A DNA stretch of 64,000 bases, taken from contig NZ_JACHEG010000002.1 in assembly GCF_014201355.1 (NCBI RefSeq), positions 620,001-684,000 on the forward strand. The letters are read 5' to 3'. Below the pieces are notes generated by a model. The model was not told the origin of the DNA. It saw only the letters and a program-made list of their open reading frames with translations, and made no database searches. Below, piece after piece: positions 9,538 to 17,080 of this stretch. Origin of the DNA: Aliirhizobium wenxiniae (GTDB lineage: Bacteria; Pseudomonadota; Alphaproteobacteria; Rhizobiales; Rhizobiaceae). How positions within the stretch are numbered: the first letter of the stretch is position 1; each line of letters opens with the position of its first letter. The position numbers and the translations under genes are program-made.

Positions 9538-9836
9538 AGTCACCTCCATCGGTTTAGATGGGCTGATAACGCCGGGTCTCTTCAGCTGTTCCCAAAAATG
9601 AGAATACAGGACTTGCCGGTCGAGCTTCATCGATCTCGGAGGTGATGGTCGAGGCGGCAGCGAAAGGGTTTAAACAGACTACTCACACGCAAACCGAGGC
9701 TTCCGGATCGTGCCGACAAACGCGTTCTAAACGCCCAAATGATGAAACAGTCCGCAATCGGTCCGTTTATGAGAAAAGGGCTTCTGTGGGGAAAGTCTTT
9801 CGGGATCTAAAACCTTTGCTCTGAAAGGTTTCTAAC
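9538..9836. other. Intergenic stretch upstream of the small gene and 3' of tRNA-Pro
   Basis: The left end holds the ribosome site of the 25-residue gene, and its promoter must lie to the right. A 60-codon plus-strand frame at 9642-9824 has no clear ribosome site and no recognisable content, so I do not call it. No further gene is seen. Confidence 0.5.
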
Positions 9837-9913
9837 TGGTCGGAGTGGCAAGATTCGAACTTGCGACCCCCACGTCCCGAACGTGGTGCGCTACCAGACT
9901 GCGCTACACTCCG
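9837..9913 (-). tRNA. tRNA-Pro (anticodon CGG)
   Basis: The minus strand folds as a complete 77-base tRNA with an encoded CCA end. The acceptor stem CGGAGTG pairs with CACTCCG, the anticodon stem CCACG/CGTGG encloses the loop TTCGGGA with anticodon CGG, and the T arm contains GTTCGAATC. It marks the left border of the polysaccharide region. Confidence 0.97.
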
Positions 9914-10175
9914 TGACCAGTGGCGCCTCTATAGAACAGCATTTTTCCTTCGACAAGCACCGTTTTCGAAAAAAATGTGACAAGGCCTAATTCGTTTGTC
10001 GCACCTTGTGGAACTGTCGTGAATCCGTTGCAAAAAAGCGGCGCTTCAAGAATTTGATGTCAAAGCCGTCCCGTGATCTCGCGGTGAGCCAGGAAAATCT
10101 GCTAGCTGGAACATGACATATGTTCCGCAGGCATTGCTTGGGGACAAGCCCATCACACAAGGATTTTCACGGATC

Positions 10176-10532
10176 ATGAGCCGCCGCCTCATCGCATCGA
10201 CCGCCCTTCTCGCGCTTGCACTTTCCAGCTGCACGACCGTAACCATAACCGACAGCCCGATATCCAAGCGCTGGGTCGGCCACTCCGCCGGCGAGTTCTT
10301 TGCAAAATACAATCCGCCGATCGATGACGTCGCATCCGGTTCCAGCACCGTCTATAGCTGGCGCGGCGGCTACAAGCGCATCAAGCTGGAGAACGGCAAG
10401 AGCGCCAGCGTCAGCTGCTCGGCCAAGATCACCGTTTCCTCCGATTACACGATCCGCAATATCGAGATCACTGCCGACCGCCCCGGCGCGACCGGACCGA
10501 GCTATTGCCAGGAACTACTGGCCGGCGCGTAA
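10176..10532 (+). CDS. Small hypothetical lipoprotein
   Basis: This 118-residue protein has a lipoprotein signal peptide: basic MSRRL, a hydrophobic stretch, then a lipobox LSSC. After cleavage and lipidation it would be anchored on the periplasmic side, in the inner or outer membrane. The rest contains no domain I recognise. The ATG at 10176 is preferred because it yields a proper signal peptide; an upstream in-frame start adds 21 residues that would block it. It stands alone and ends at a hairpin (10551-10583). Confidence 0.72.
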   Translation: MSRRLIASTALLALALSSCTTVTITDSPISKRWVGHSAGEFFAKYNPPIDDVASGSSTVYSWRGGYKRIKLENGKSASVSCSAKITVSSDYTIRNIEITADRPGATGPSYCQELLAGA

Positions 10533-10550
10533 CAGCACCTGTAGAGACTT

Positions 10551-10583
10551 GCGTAGCACCGCTTCTCCGGACCGGTGCTACGC
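10551..10583 (+). terminator. Hairpin downstream of the lipoprotein gene
   Basis: Perfect 11-base arms, GCGTAGCACCG and CGGTGCTACGC, flank an 11-base loop, starting 18 bases after the stop codon. No T-run follows, so termination may be weak or Rho-dependent. A smaller inverted repeat follows at 10601-10620. Confidence 0.55.
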
Positions 10584-10718
10584 CTCAGAACACGCGCGAT
10601 GGCTGCAAATCTTGGCAGCCCTCTGGAGCCGCCACTGTTTTTGGTAGCATAAACCGCCGATTTGACATAATTTAGCGGCAGTTTCCGGCAGTTTTTCAAC
10701 CAGGGTTCCCAGACGCGC

Positions 10719-11489
10719 TTGTCCTATTTAGCAACTCACGCTCGTGTCGTCAGCGCATTGGTAATGCGCGAAATGTCGACGCGCTTCGGAGCAAAGCCGG
10801 GCGGGTATCTCTGGGCTTTTCTCGACCCGGTCAGCCATATCGTCTTCCTGTCCGTCATATTCATGGCGATCGCCCATATGCCGCCGCTCGGCACCAGCTT
10901 TCCGCTGTTCTTCGCCACGGGTTATATCGGCTTTCAGTTCTATCAAGCGATGGCCGGTTATCTGAACAGCGCCGTCAGCGGCAACAAAGCTTTGCTCAGC
11001 TATCCCAGCGTGGCACCGATCGATACGGTTGCCGCGCGCTATGCGCTGCAGCTCGTCACGACCGCGATCGTCGCTATCGTCGTACTCGGATATATTGTGT
11101 TCACGGTTCGCCATCCCGTTTCCATACATCTACCACCGATACTGGAAGCTATCGCTGCGGCAAGTCTGATCGCGCTCGGCATCGGGCTGGCCAATACCGT
11201 CCTGTTCATCATGTACCCGATCTACGAAAAGCTGTACGGCATTATCACACGTCCGCTTTTCCTCGTGTCCGGCGTCTTCTTCCTGCCGGACTCATTGCCG
11301 CCGATCGCCAAGGATGTAATACTTTTTAACCCTTTGGCCCATATCGTCATGCAATTCAGGACCGGATTTTATCCGCAATACCGGGCCGCCGGGTATGACG
11401 GGTTTTACGTCTGGTGCGTTGCAGCCAGCCTTATGTTCGTAGGGCTTGTGCTGTTTACGTCGTGCAGAGCAAGGCTGAGAGACAGATGA
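10719..11489 (+). CDS. Capsule polysaccharide ABC transporter permease, KpsM-like (copy 1)
   Basis: This is the inner-membrane permease of an ABC-2 type polysaccharide exporter. The 256-residue protein has six predicted membrane segments and the PLFLVSGVFFLPDSLP signature typical of KpsM/CtrC/BexB proteins. The frame opens with a TTG start codon at 10719; no ATG gives a better N-terminus, and copy 2 has the same arrangement and starts with almost the same residues. Its stop overlaps the ATG of the ATPase gene (ATGA), so the two are coupled. It is paralogous to the permease at 13567-14337. Confidence 0.9.
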   Translation: MSYLATHARVVSALVMREMSTRFGAKPGGYLWAFLDPVSHIVFLSVIFMAIAHMPPLGTSFPLFFATGYIGFQFYQAMAGYLNSAVSGNKALLSYPSVAPIDTVAARYALQLVTTAIVAIVVLGYIVFTVRHPVSIHLPPILEAIAAASLIALGIGLANTVLFIMYPIYEKLYGIITRPLFLVSGVFFLPDSLPPIAKDVILFNPLAHIVMQFRTGFYPQYRAAGYDGFYVWCVAASLMFVGLVLFTSCRARLRDR

Positions 11490-12145
11490 TACGATTGGAA
11501 CGCGCGACCAAAGAGGTGCGCATGAAGGGTGTCAGGAAAATGATCCTCGACGACGTGTCGGTGACCTTTCCGCGCGGCAAGAGCATCGGGCTTCTCGGGC
11601 GCAACGGCGCCGGCAAGTCGACCCTGCTACAGATCATCGCAGGCACGCTCGAACTCGACCGCGGTCGTGTCATCCGCCAGGGAAAAATCTCATGGCCGCT
11701 GGGCTTTCAGGGCAGCTTTCAGGGAAATCTGTCCGGGGAGCAGAATGTCCGCTTTGTTGCCCGCATCTATGGCGTCGATACCGATGAGCTGGTTGCCTAT
11801 GTTGCCGAATTCGCCGAACTCGGGCAATTCTACCATGCGCCGGTTAGAACCTATTCTTCGGGCATGAAGGCCAGGCTGGCATTCGGGGTAAGCATGGGGA
11901 TCAATTTCGACTATTATCTGGTCGACGAAATCACCGCCGTGGGCGATACCAATTTCAAGCGGAAATCGCAGCAAACCTTCAAGGAAAAGCTGAGCGATTC
12001 AGACGTGATCATGGTCTCCCACAGCACCGGGACGTTGCGCGACTATTGCCAGACGGGCATCGTTCTGGAAAATGGGCAGATGACCTACTACGATGACATC
12101 AACGAGGCCATCGCCGTGCATGAAAGCAATATGAAGAGGCACTGA
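11486..12145 (+). CDS. Capsule polysaccharide ABC transporter ATP-binding protein, KpsT-like
   Basis: This ATPase drives polysaccharide export with the KpsM-like permeases. The 219-residue protein has Walker A GRNGAGKST at residues 38-46, the YSSGMKARLAFG signature and the Walker B region YLVDEITAVGD, which is the variant normal for polysaccharide exporters. An H-loop follows in MVSHS. The ATG at 11486 overlaps the upstream permease stop. A longer in-frame start inside the permease gene is unlikely. It is the only ATPase in the locus, so it must serve both permease copies if both are used. Confidence 0.93.
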   Translation: MIRLERATKEVRMKGVRKMILDDVSVTFPRGKSIGLLGRNGAGKSTLLQIIAGTLELDRGRVIRQGKISWPLGFQGSFQGNLSGEQNVRFVARIYGVDTDELVAYVAEFAELGQFYHAPVRTYSSGMKARLAFGVSMGINFDYYLVDEITAVGDTNFKRKSQQTFKEKLSDSDVIMVSHSTGTLRDYCQTGIVLENGQMTYYDDINEAIAVHESNMKRH

Positions 12146-12147
12146 TT

Positions 12148-13494
12148 TTGAACCAGACGGCTCCAAACACCGTATCAGGCAATCAAGTTGCTCTGCCCTC
12201 CGAGAACGGCCAAGCCGCGCCGAAGAGCAGAAACCTGCGCCTGCTGGAATCGCTGCTCGAACGCCCTGCGTCCGTGCCGGCTCCGTCTGTACAGCCTGCT
12301 CAACCGGCATCGCCTGAGATCACGATAGACACCGTATCGCCGGAACCTGCTAAGCGGGGTTGGCTGTCAGCACTTAAAACGCGGCATATGGCGATCGTTG
12401 GCGGTTTTCTCGCTCTGGTCGCAGTGCCTTCAGTTGTCAGCACCGGTTACATGGCCTTCATCGCGGCCGACCAGTATCACAGCTTTTCGTCCTTCTCCGT
12501 GCGCAGCATCGAAGCCGCCCCGTCGAGCGACCTGCTCGGCATGTTCTCGCAAAGCTCATCAGGCAGCACGCTTTCCGATTCCTACGTACTGGTCGACTTC
12601 ATCCTGAGTGAAAGGATGGTGCAGATGATCGACGAGGCCTTTGGCCTTGATACGGTATTTGCACGCCAGGGCATGGATTTCTTCTATGGTATCAGCCCGG
12701 ATATGCCGATCGAAGACAGGCTGGCCTACTGGCGCAACATGGTGACCGTGAATTTCGACCAGACCTCGGGCATCATGGACCTTCAGGTGAAAGCGTTCAG
12801 CCCCGAAATGTCGCAAAAGGTCGCCGACTTCGTCATCGCCCAGAGCGAAAAGCTGATCAACGACCTGTCGCTGACAGCCCGCAACGAGGTGCTCAAGACG
12901 GCGCGGGACGAGGTTCAGACTGCCGAAGACCGCCTGACCCAGACTCGCGCGTCGCTCAGGAGCTATCGCGACGCCTCCCAGGAAGCCGATCCGGTCGAAG
13001 GCGCAAAGCTTGCGGCCCAGCTGATCGGCTCACTTGAAGAACAGCTGGTCAAGCTCAAGACCGAGCTTTCGACAGCGCTGACCCAAATGGGCAGCAACAC
13101 TCCGCGCGTGCGTCTCATCCGTTCGCAGATCTCCAGCCTGGAAGACCAGATTGCAAAGGAACGCCAGCGCTTCGGTAGCGGCGTTTCCGGAAAAGGTGGT
13201 CGCTCGACAGGTCAGGCAACCGATGTTGCCGGTCGTATCGCGCTTTATGAATCGATCCAGACGCAAAACGAGTTTGCCGAGCGCGCCTATACGGCCTCGC
13301 TCGCCTCTCTCGAAAAGGCCCGTGTAGAAGCGGGCGCGAAACAGCGTTATCTGGCGGTCTTCATAAAGCCGACCCTGTCGCAGATGGCACAATATCCGCA
13401 CCGCCTGCTGAACCCGATCCTGGTGACCCTGGCAGGGCTGCTGCTCTGGGGTGTTGCCGTGATGGTCTTCTATAATATCCGCGACCGACACTGA
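12148..13494 (+). CDS. Capsule export inner-membrane protein, KpsE/CtrB-like
   Basis: This is a polysaccharide co-polymerase-type protein linking the ABC exporter to the periplasm and outer membrane. The 448-residue chain has a proline-rich cytoplasmic N-terminus of about 75 residues and a membrane segment near 78-97. A long periplasmic region follows with extensive coiled coil between about 245 and 345, and a C-terminal membrane segment ends in YNIRDRH. This layout is that of KpsE/CtrB/BexC. It starts with TTG at 12148, two bases after the ATPase stop. A GC hairpin at 13505-13530 follows. Confidence 0.88.
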   Translation: MNQTAPNTVSGNQVALPSENGQAAPKSRNLRLLESLLERPASVPAPSVQPAQPASPEITIDTVSPEPAKRGWLSALKTRHMAIVGGFLALVAVPSVVSTGYMAFIAADQYHSFSSFSVRSIEAAPSSDLLGMFSQSSSGSTLSDSYVLVDFILSERMVQMIDEAFGLDTVFARQGMDFFYGISPDMPIEDRLAYWRNMVTVNFDQTSGIMDLQVKAFSPEMSQKVADFVIAQSEKLINDLSLTARNEVLKTARDEVQTAEDRLTQTRASLRSYRDASQEADPVEGAKLAAQLIGSLEEQLVKLKTELSTALTQMGSNTPRVRLIRSQISSLEDQIAKERQRFGSGVSGKGGRSTGQATDVAGRIALYESIQTQNEFAERAYTASLASLEKARVEAGAKQRYLAVFIKPTLSQMAQYPHRLLNPILVTLAGLLLWGVAVMVFYNIRDRH

Positions 13495-13504
13495 CGGTAT
13501 CCAG

Positions 13505-13530
13505 ACGGTGCGGAAACCTGATCCGCACCG
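13505..13530 (+). repeat. Hairpin between the KpsE-like and second KpsM-like genes
   Basis: CGGTGCGGA and TCCGCACCG are inverted around a 7-base loop in the 72-base gap. Without a T-run it is probably an mRNA processing or attenuation site that could lower expression of the second permease. Its arm core matches that of the sbp-cysT hairpin at 3152-3179. Confidence 0.5.
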
Positions 13531-13566
13531 ACGGCAGTTCCCTTCGCCTGAAGACGAGGCACGTCC

Positions 13567-14337
13567 TTGAACTACCTGACCACCCATATCCGCATCGTCA
13601 CGGCTTTCGTGATCCGCGAAATCGCGACCCGATATGGCCGGAGTCCGGGTGGTTATGTGTGGGCCCTGCTGGAGCCGGTTGCCTTCATCGGGCTGATGTC
13701 GATGCTTCTGGGGTCACTTGGAAGGTTGCCGGCGCTCGGGACCAGCTTTACGCTGTTTTATGCCACGGGCTACCTTGCCTTCAGCATGTACAAGGGCATG
13801 GAGGGTTATCTTGTATCGGCGATCAGCGGTAACAAGGCCCTGATGAGCTACCCGAAAGTATCGCCATTCGATGCGGTGGTTTCGCGTTTCATCCTGCAGG
13901 CAATGACGTCGTGTGTGGTGACCTGGATCATTCTTTACGCGGCATTGTGGACGACGAACCAGCCAGTCACCATCCAGTGGACCTATATCGTTGAGGCGAT
14001 TGCATTTGCCTGGATCATGGCGCTCGGGGTGGCGCTCGGCAACACCGTGCTGTTCTTCAAGTTTCCGCTTTACCAGAAGATCTTCGACATCGTCATGCGG
14101 CCGCTTTTCCTGCTATCGGGCGTGTTCTACGTGCCATCGCATATGCCGCATCCGTTCTCGGACGTGCTTCTTGCCAATCCGATAACCCAGGTCGTTGTGC
14201 TGTTCCGCGAAGGGTTTTACGTCCAGCACGGAGACACCGGGCTGGATATGCCCTTTCTCATCACGACATCGACAGGACTTCTGTTTGTCGGAATGCTTCT
14301 TTTCACGGTTTTCCCGGTCGCGCGCGCGCGCGACTAA
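13567..14337 (+). CDS. Capsule polysaccharide ABC transporter permease, KpsM-like (copy 2)
   Basis: This second ABC-2 type permease is exactly as long as copy 1 (256 residues) and is clearly homologous along its length. Shared blocks include LGTSF, ATGY, SGNKAL and PLFLLSGVFYVPSHMP. It opens with TTG at 13567, in a context (CC-TTG-AAC) much like copy 1. The two copies bracket the ATPase and KpsE-like genes, which suggests a duplication. They could form a heterodimer or handle different substrates. It ends 11 bases from a convergent glycosyltransferase gene. Confidence 0.88.
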   Translation: MNYLTTHIRIVTAFVIREIATRYGRSPGGYVWALLEPVAFIGLMSMLLGSLGRLPALGTSFTLFYATGYLAFSMYKGMEGYLVSAISGNKALMSYPKVSPFDAVVSRFILQAMTSCVVTWIILYAALWTTNQPVTIQWTYIVEAIAFAWIMALGVALGNTVLFFKFPLYQKIFDIVMRPLFLLSGVFYVPSHMPHPFSDVLLANPITQVVVLFREGFYVQHGDTGLDMPFLITTSTGLLFVGMLLFTVFPVARARD

Positions 14338-14348
14338 ACGATCTCTGG

Positions 14349-15440
14349 CTACCGCCGGAAAATCGCCTTGATAAGCCCCATGGCGGAACGGCTGTGCGCC
14401 TGCATTCGATAATTGACTACGCGCTTTGCCCGTTCGGATGAAAGCATGAAGGTCAGCGCGAAAAAGACTGTCATCGAAAGTTTGACCTTGGCGGAATATG
14501 GATAGGTCCACAACAGCGACAGCAGAAACAGCAGCTGGCGCAGCCCAACACGTGCGCTGTTTGCGATTGCCAGATAGAAGCTGCGTTCCTGATGAAAATA
14601 GGCGCGATTGGCGGTCACAAGGCGGGATCCGAGACCTGTCTTACCAAGAAGCGAGCGCAGATGCTCCAGCCGGTGTTCGAAACGCTCCGCCTCGCGCTTG
14701 AGCGGGATCGGGTTCAATTCATTGCCGAACCCGGAATCATTACGGTCATGCACCCGGTAAAGGCCGAGCGGCCTGGAAAGACTTATGATGTCACCCATGA
14801 AAGGAGCCACGAACAGGATGACGCCATCGACAGCGCGTTCGTAATCAGCTCCTTCTATCAGTTGGCAGACATCCCTGCGAAACACATTTCCGGATGTCGG
14901 AGGGCTTGTATACGATCCGGTTTTCAGAACTTCCCGGATGAGCAGTTCCCTTTCGCGAAAATCGGAAAGCGGCGGGACGGGGCCGCTCACGACCCGCCGC
15001 TGCGCATCCATTCTCAGCAGCGGGAACTGAAGTTTTGCCACATCCTTGTCGAGGTGCCAGAGGACTTCCGTCAGGGCGCCGGGCAACAATTCATCGTCGG
15101 CATCGAGAAATAGGACAAAAGGGGCCGTCGTCTCCTGTAGCCCGCGAAGGCAGGCGAGCCTTTGCCCTGCATTTTCGATATGGTACGCCCGGACGCCAGT
15201 TCGGCATATTTCGTCCCAGGAATTATCCGTCGATCCATCATCGATGACGACCAGTTCACAATCCCGCCGACCCTGCCTCACAACGCTTTCAATGGCATCG
15301 GTGACATAATCGGCGTAATTCCAGCAGGTTACGATCACCGCCAATTTGGGAGAGCCGGCAGCCCGCATATCCATGGAAATGTTTTTGCCCTGACCCGCCA
15401 CCATAGCCTCAAGCGTTTTCAAGGCAATGTCGTCGGTCAT
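14349..15440 (-). CDS. Family 2 glycosyltransferase
   Basis: This is a predicted GT2 (GT-A fold) sugar transferase of about 363 residues acting at the cytoplasmic face of the membrane in polysaccharide assembly. The N-terminal half shows VIVTCWNYADYVTDAIESVV, the nucleotide-binding VVIDDGSTDNS and the metal-binding FLDADDE (DxD-type) motif. A hydrophobic segment near the C-terminus could anchor it. Its ATG at 15440 overlaps the stop of the Wzc-like gene (ATGA), so it is the third gene of a coupled minus-strand operon. Donor and acceptor sugars are unknown. Confidence 0.87.
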   Translation of the reverse strand: MTDDIALKTLEAMVAGQGKNISMDMRAAGSPKLAVIVTCWNYADYVTDAIESVVRQGRRDCELVVIDDGSTDNSWDEICRTGVRAYHIENAGQRLACLRGLQETTAPFVLFLDADDELLPGALTEVLWHLDKDVAKLQFPLLRMDAQRRVVSGPVPPLSDFRERELLIREVLKTGSYTSPPTSGNVFRRDVCQLIEGADYERAVDGVILFVAPFMGDIISLSRPLGLYRVHDRNDSGFGNELNPIPLKREAERFEHRLEHLRSLLGKTGLGSRLVTANRAYFHQERSFYLAIANSARVGLRQLLFLLSLLWTYPYSAKVKLSMTVFFALTFMLSSERAKRVVNYRMQAHSRSAMGLIKAIFRR

Positions 15441-17080
15441 GACCGTTGCCTGTTGATGATATAACCGACAAGATTGGCTCCGGCCCTGCGGAGCTGCTGC
15501 TCCGCGTTTTTCACGGCTTCCTGCGTCGTGCGACCCCATCGTGTCACGAGGACGACGACATCGGCTTGAGACGCAAGAGCCAGGGCGTCCAACGAACTAT
15601 CCAATTCCGGAAGATCGATAATAACATCACCCTTCTGACGCGCCGCCTCAATGATCTCCCGGATGCGCGGGTGACGGAAATTGGAATAGATATTGGTCAC
15701 CGCGTCACGCGAGAGGACCGGCAAAATCGCAATCCCTTCCCGCTGCTCGAAAGTTATCTCCGCGATATCCGCTTCCGAAATTGCGGCATCTGCAAGCGAT
15801 GCGAGCGGGCCGCCCGATACGCCCCTGGTCTGTTCACCGCACCAGAACACGGTTGCGTGACGCCCGCTGCGATTGAGCATATCTGCAAGGTTGAGCGCGA
15901 GCGCCGATCCGCCAGCGTCACGGGAATAGCCCGCCAGCGCGATCACGGCGTTCTTGTCGGCCTTCTTGTGGGTATAGGAGATATCGATCAAGGTGCGCAG
16001 GTCACGGATGGCCGCCGCATGGCGCTGCATCCGCTGTCCGGCCCCGACCCGCTTCGCAAGCTGCAATCTGCCTCCGACCTCCGGTATCTGAGCCATGCAA
16101 GGCATCGCGGTTTCAGTTTCCAGATCCTTGGGACTGCGGACCTTGCGATCGAAAGCAATACTCATGGCCAGTGCAGCCATACCGAAAAACAATCCCAGCA
16201 CGCCGCCGAATGCCACGATAAGAGAGGTTTTTGGACTTGACGGAGCAAGAGGGGGAAGTGCGGCACCAGTGATCTTGGCATCGGCATCCGGTGTCGCGGC
16301 CTTTGGCAGCGTGCCTTCCTTCATCGCTTGGGTGGCCGTCGCGATCTGGGCGGACAATGCATCAAGTCGCCCCTGCAGGGTTTCCGTGCCGGCGCTGGCA
16401 ACCTGTTCCTTCGAGGTGACGGATTGCAGGATATAACCGGAGATGACGGCATTGGCGACGCGCGCGGGCTGAGTTGGGTCCGTGGACCAATAACCGACCG
16501 CAACAACATAGGACTGCCCGACACGGCGTGCGGACACTCTCTCAACGAAGTTGGCGAAAGCAACGCGCTTGAGATTTTCTTCCGGGCTCTGGGTGAGCGT
16601 GGAGGCGTTATCTTCCGCCGGCTGCCCCGAGAAAGTCGACCGGACCCACTCGATCGGGCCGATAATGGCCGACTTGAGCAAGCCCACAGGCTGGGGCGCA
16701 AGCTCCGGGCTTTCATACAATTTCAGGCTTTCGAAAACAGCCGAGAGAAGCCGCTCCGAGAGAATGATCTGCAGTTCACTTTCGGCGCTGTTCAGATCAA
16801 GCCCCTGCTGCAATATCGAGCTGGCATTGGCGAACTGGCGCGGTTCGAGCAAGATCGTGGCTGTCGCATCATAGGTGCGCGGCAGAGAATGCGCGTAAAG
16901 CGCTGCGGCAACGATACCTGAAAACATGCAGGCAAGCAGGCGGAGCTTGTATCGCCACGCGATGACAAAAACCAGTTTAAGGAACATGACAGGGCCATCG
17001 ACCCTGTTATCCTTTGCCAAGTTATCTATCGGCCAGATGCGCGACGCTCGCTCGACGGGACCAGGTCTGTCAAAAGTCAT
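15437..17080 (-). CDS. Wzc/ExoP-like polysaccharide chain-length protein with degenerate kinase domain
   Basis: This 547-residue protein has the two-part layout of Wzc/ExoP co-polymerases: an N-terminal membrane segment, a Wzz-type periplasmic region beginning YDATATILLEP, a second membrane segment near residues 275-300 and a cytoplasmic ATPase-like domain. The expected Walker A lysine is absent: the loop reads GYSRDAGGSALAL (about residues 382-394), with Gly where Lys belongs. The Walker A' strand VIIDLPELD remains. The C-terminus has no tyrosine cluster. It probably controls chain length without BY-kinase activity. The start overlaps the upstream GT4-GT2 gene. Confidence 0.82.
   Translation of the reverse strand: MTFDRPGPVERASRIWPIDNLAKDNRVDGPVMFLKLVFVIAWRYKLRLLACMFSGIVAAALYAHSLPRTYDATATILLEPRQFANASSILQQGLDLNSAESELQIILSERLLSAVFESLKLYESPELAPQPVGLLKSAIIGPIEWVRSTFSGQPAEDNASTLTQSPEENLKRVAFANFVERVSARRVGQSYVVAVGYWSTDPTQPARVANAVISGYILQSVTSKEQVASAGTETLQGRLDALSAQIATATQAMKEGTLPKAATPDADAKITGAALPPLAPSSPKTSLIVAFGGVLGLFFGMAALAMSIAFDRKVRSPKDLETETAMPCMAQIPEVGGRLQLAKRVGAGQRMQRHAAAIRDLRTLIDISYTHKKADKNAVIALAGYSRDAGGSALALNLADMLNRSGRHATVFWCGEQTRGVSGGPLASLADAAISEADIAEITFEQREGIAILPVLSRDAVTNIYSNFRHPRIREIIEAARQKGDVIIDLPELDSSLDALALASQADVVVLVTRWGRTTQEAVKNAEQQLRRAGANLVGYIINRQRS

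Noticed and set aside
9642..9824. 60-codon plus-strand frame between the small gene and tRNA-Pro
   Set aside because: No ribosome site, no recognisable domain and low hydrophobic or charged structure; probably chance.
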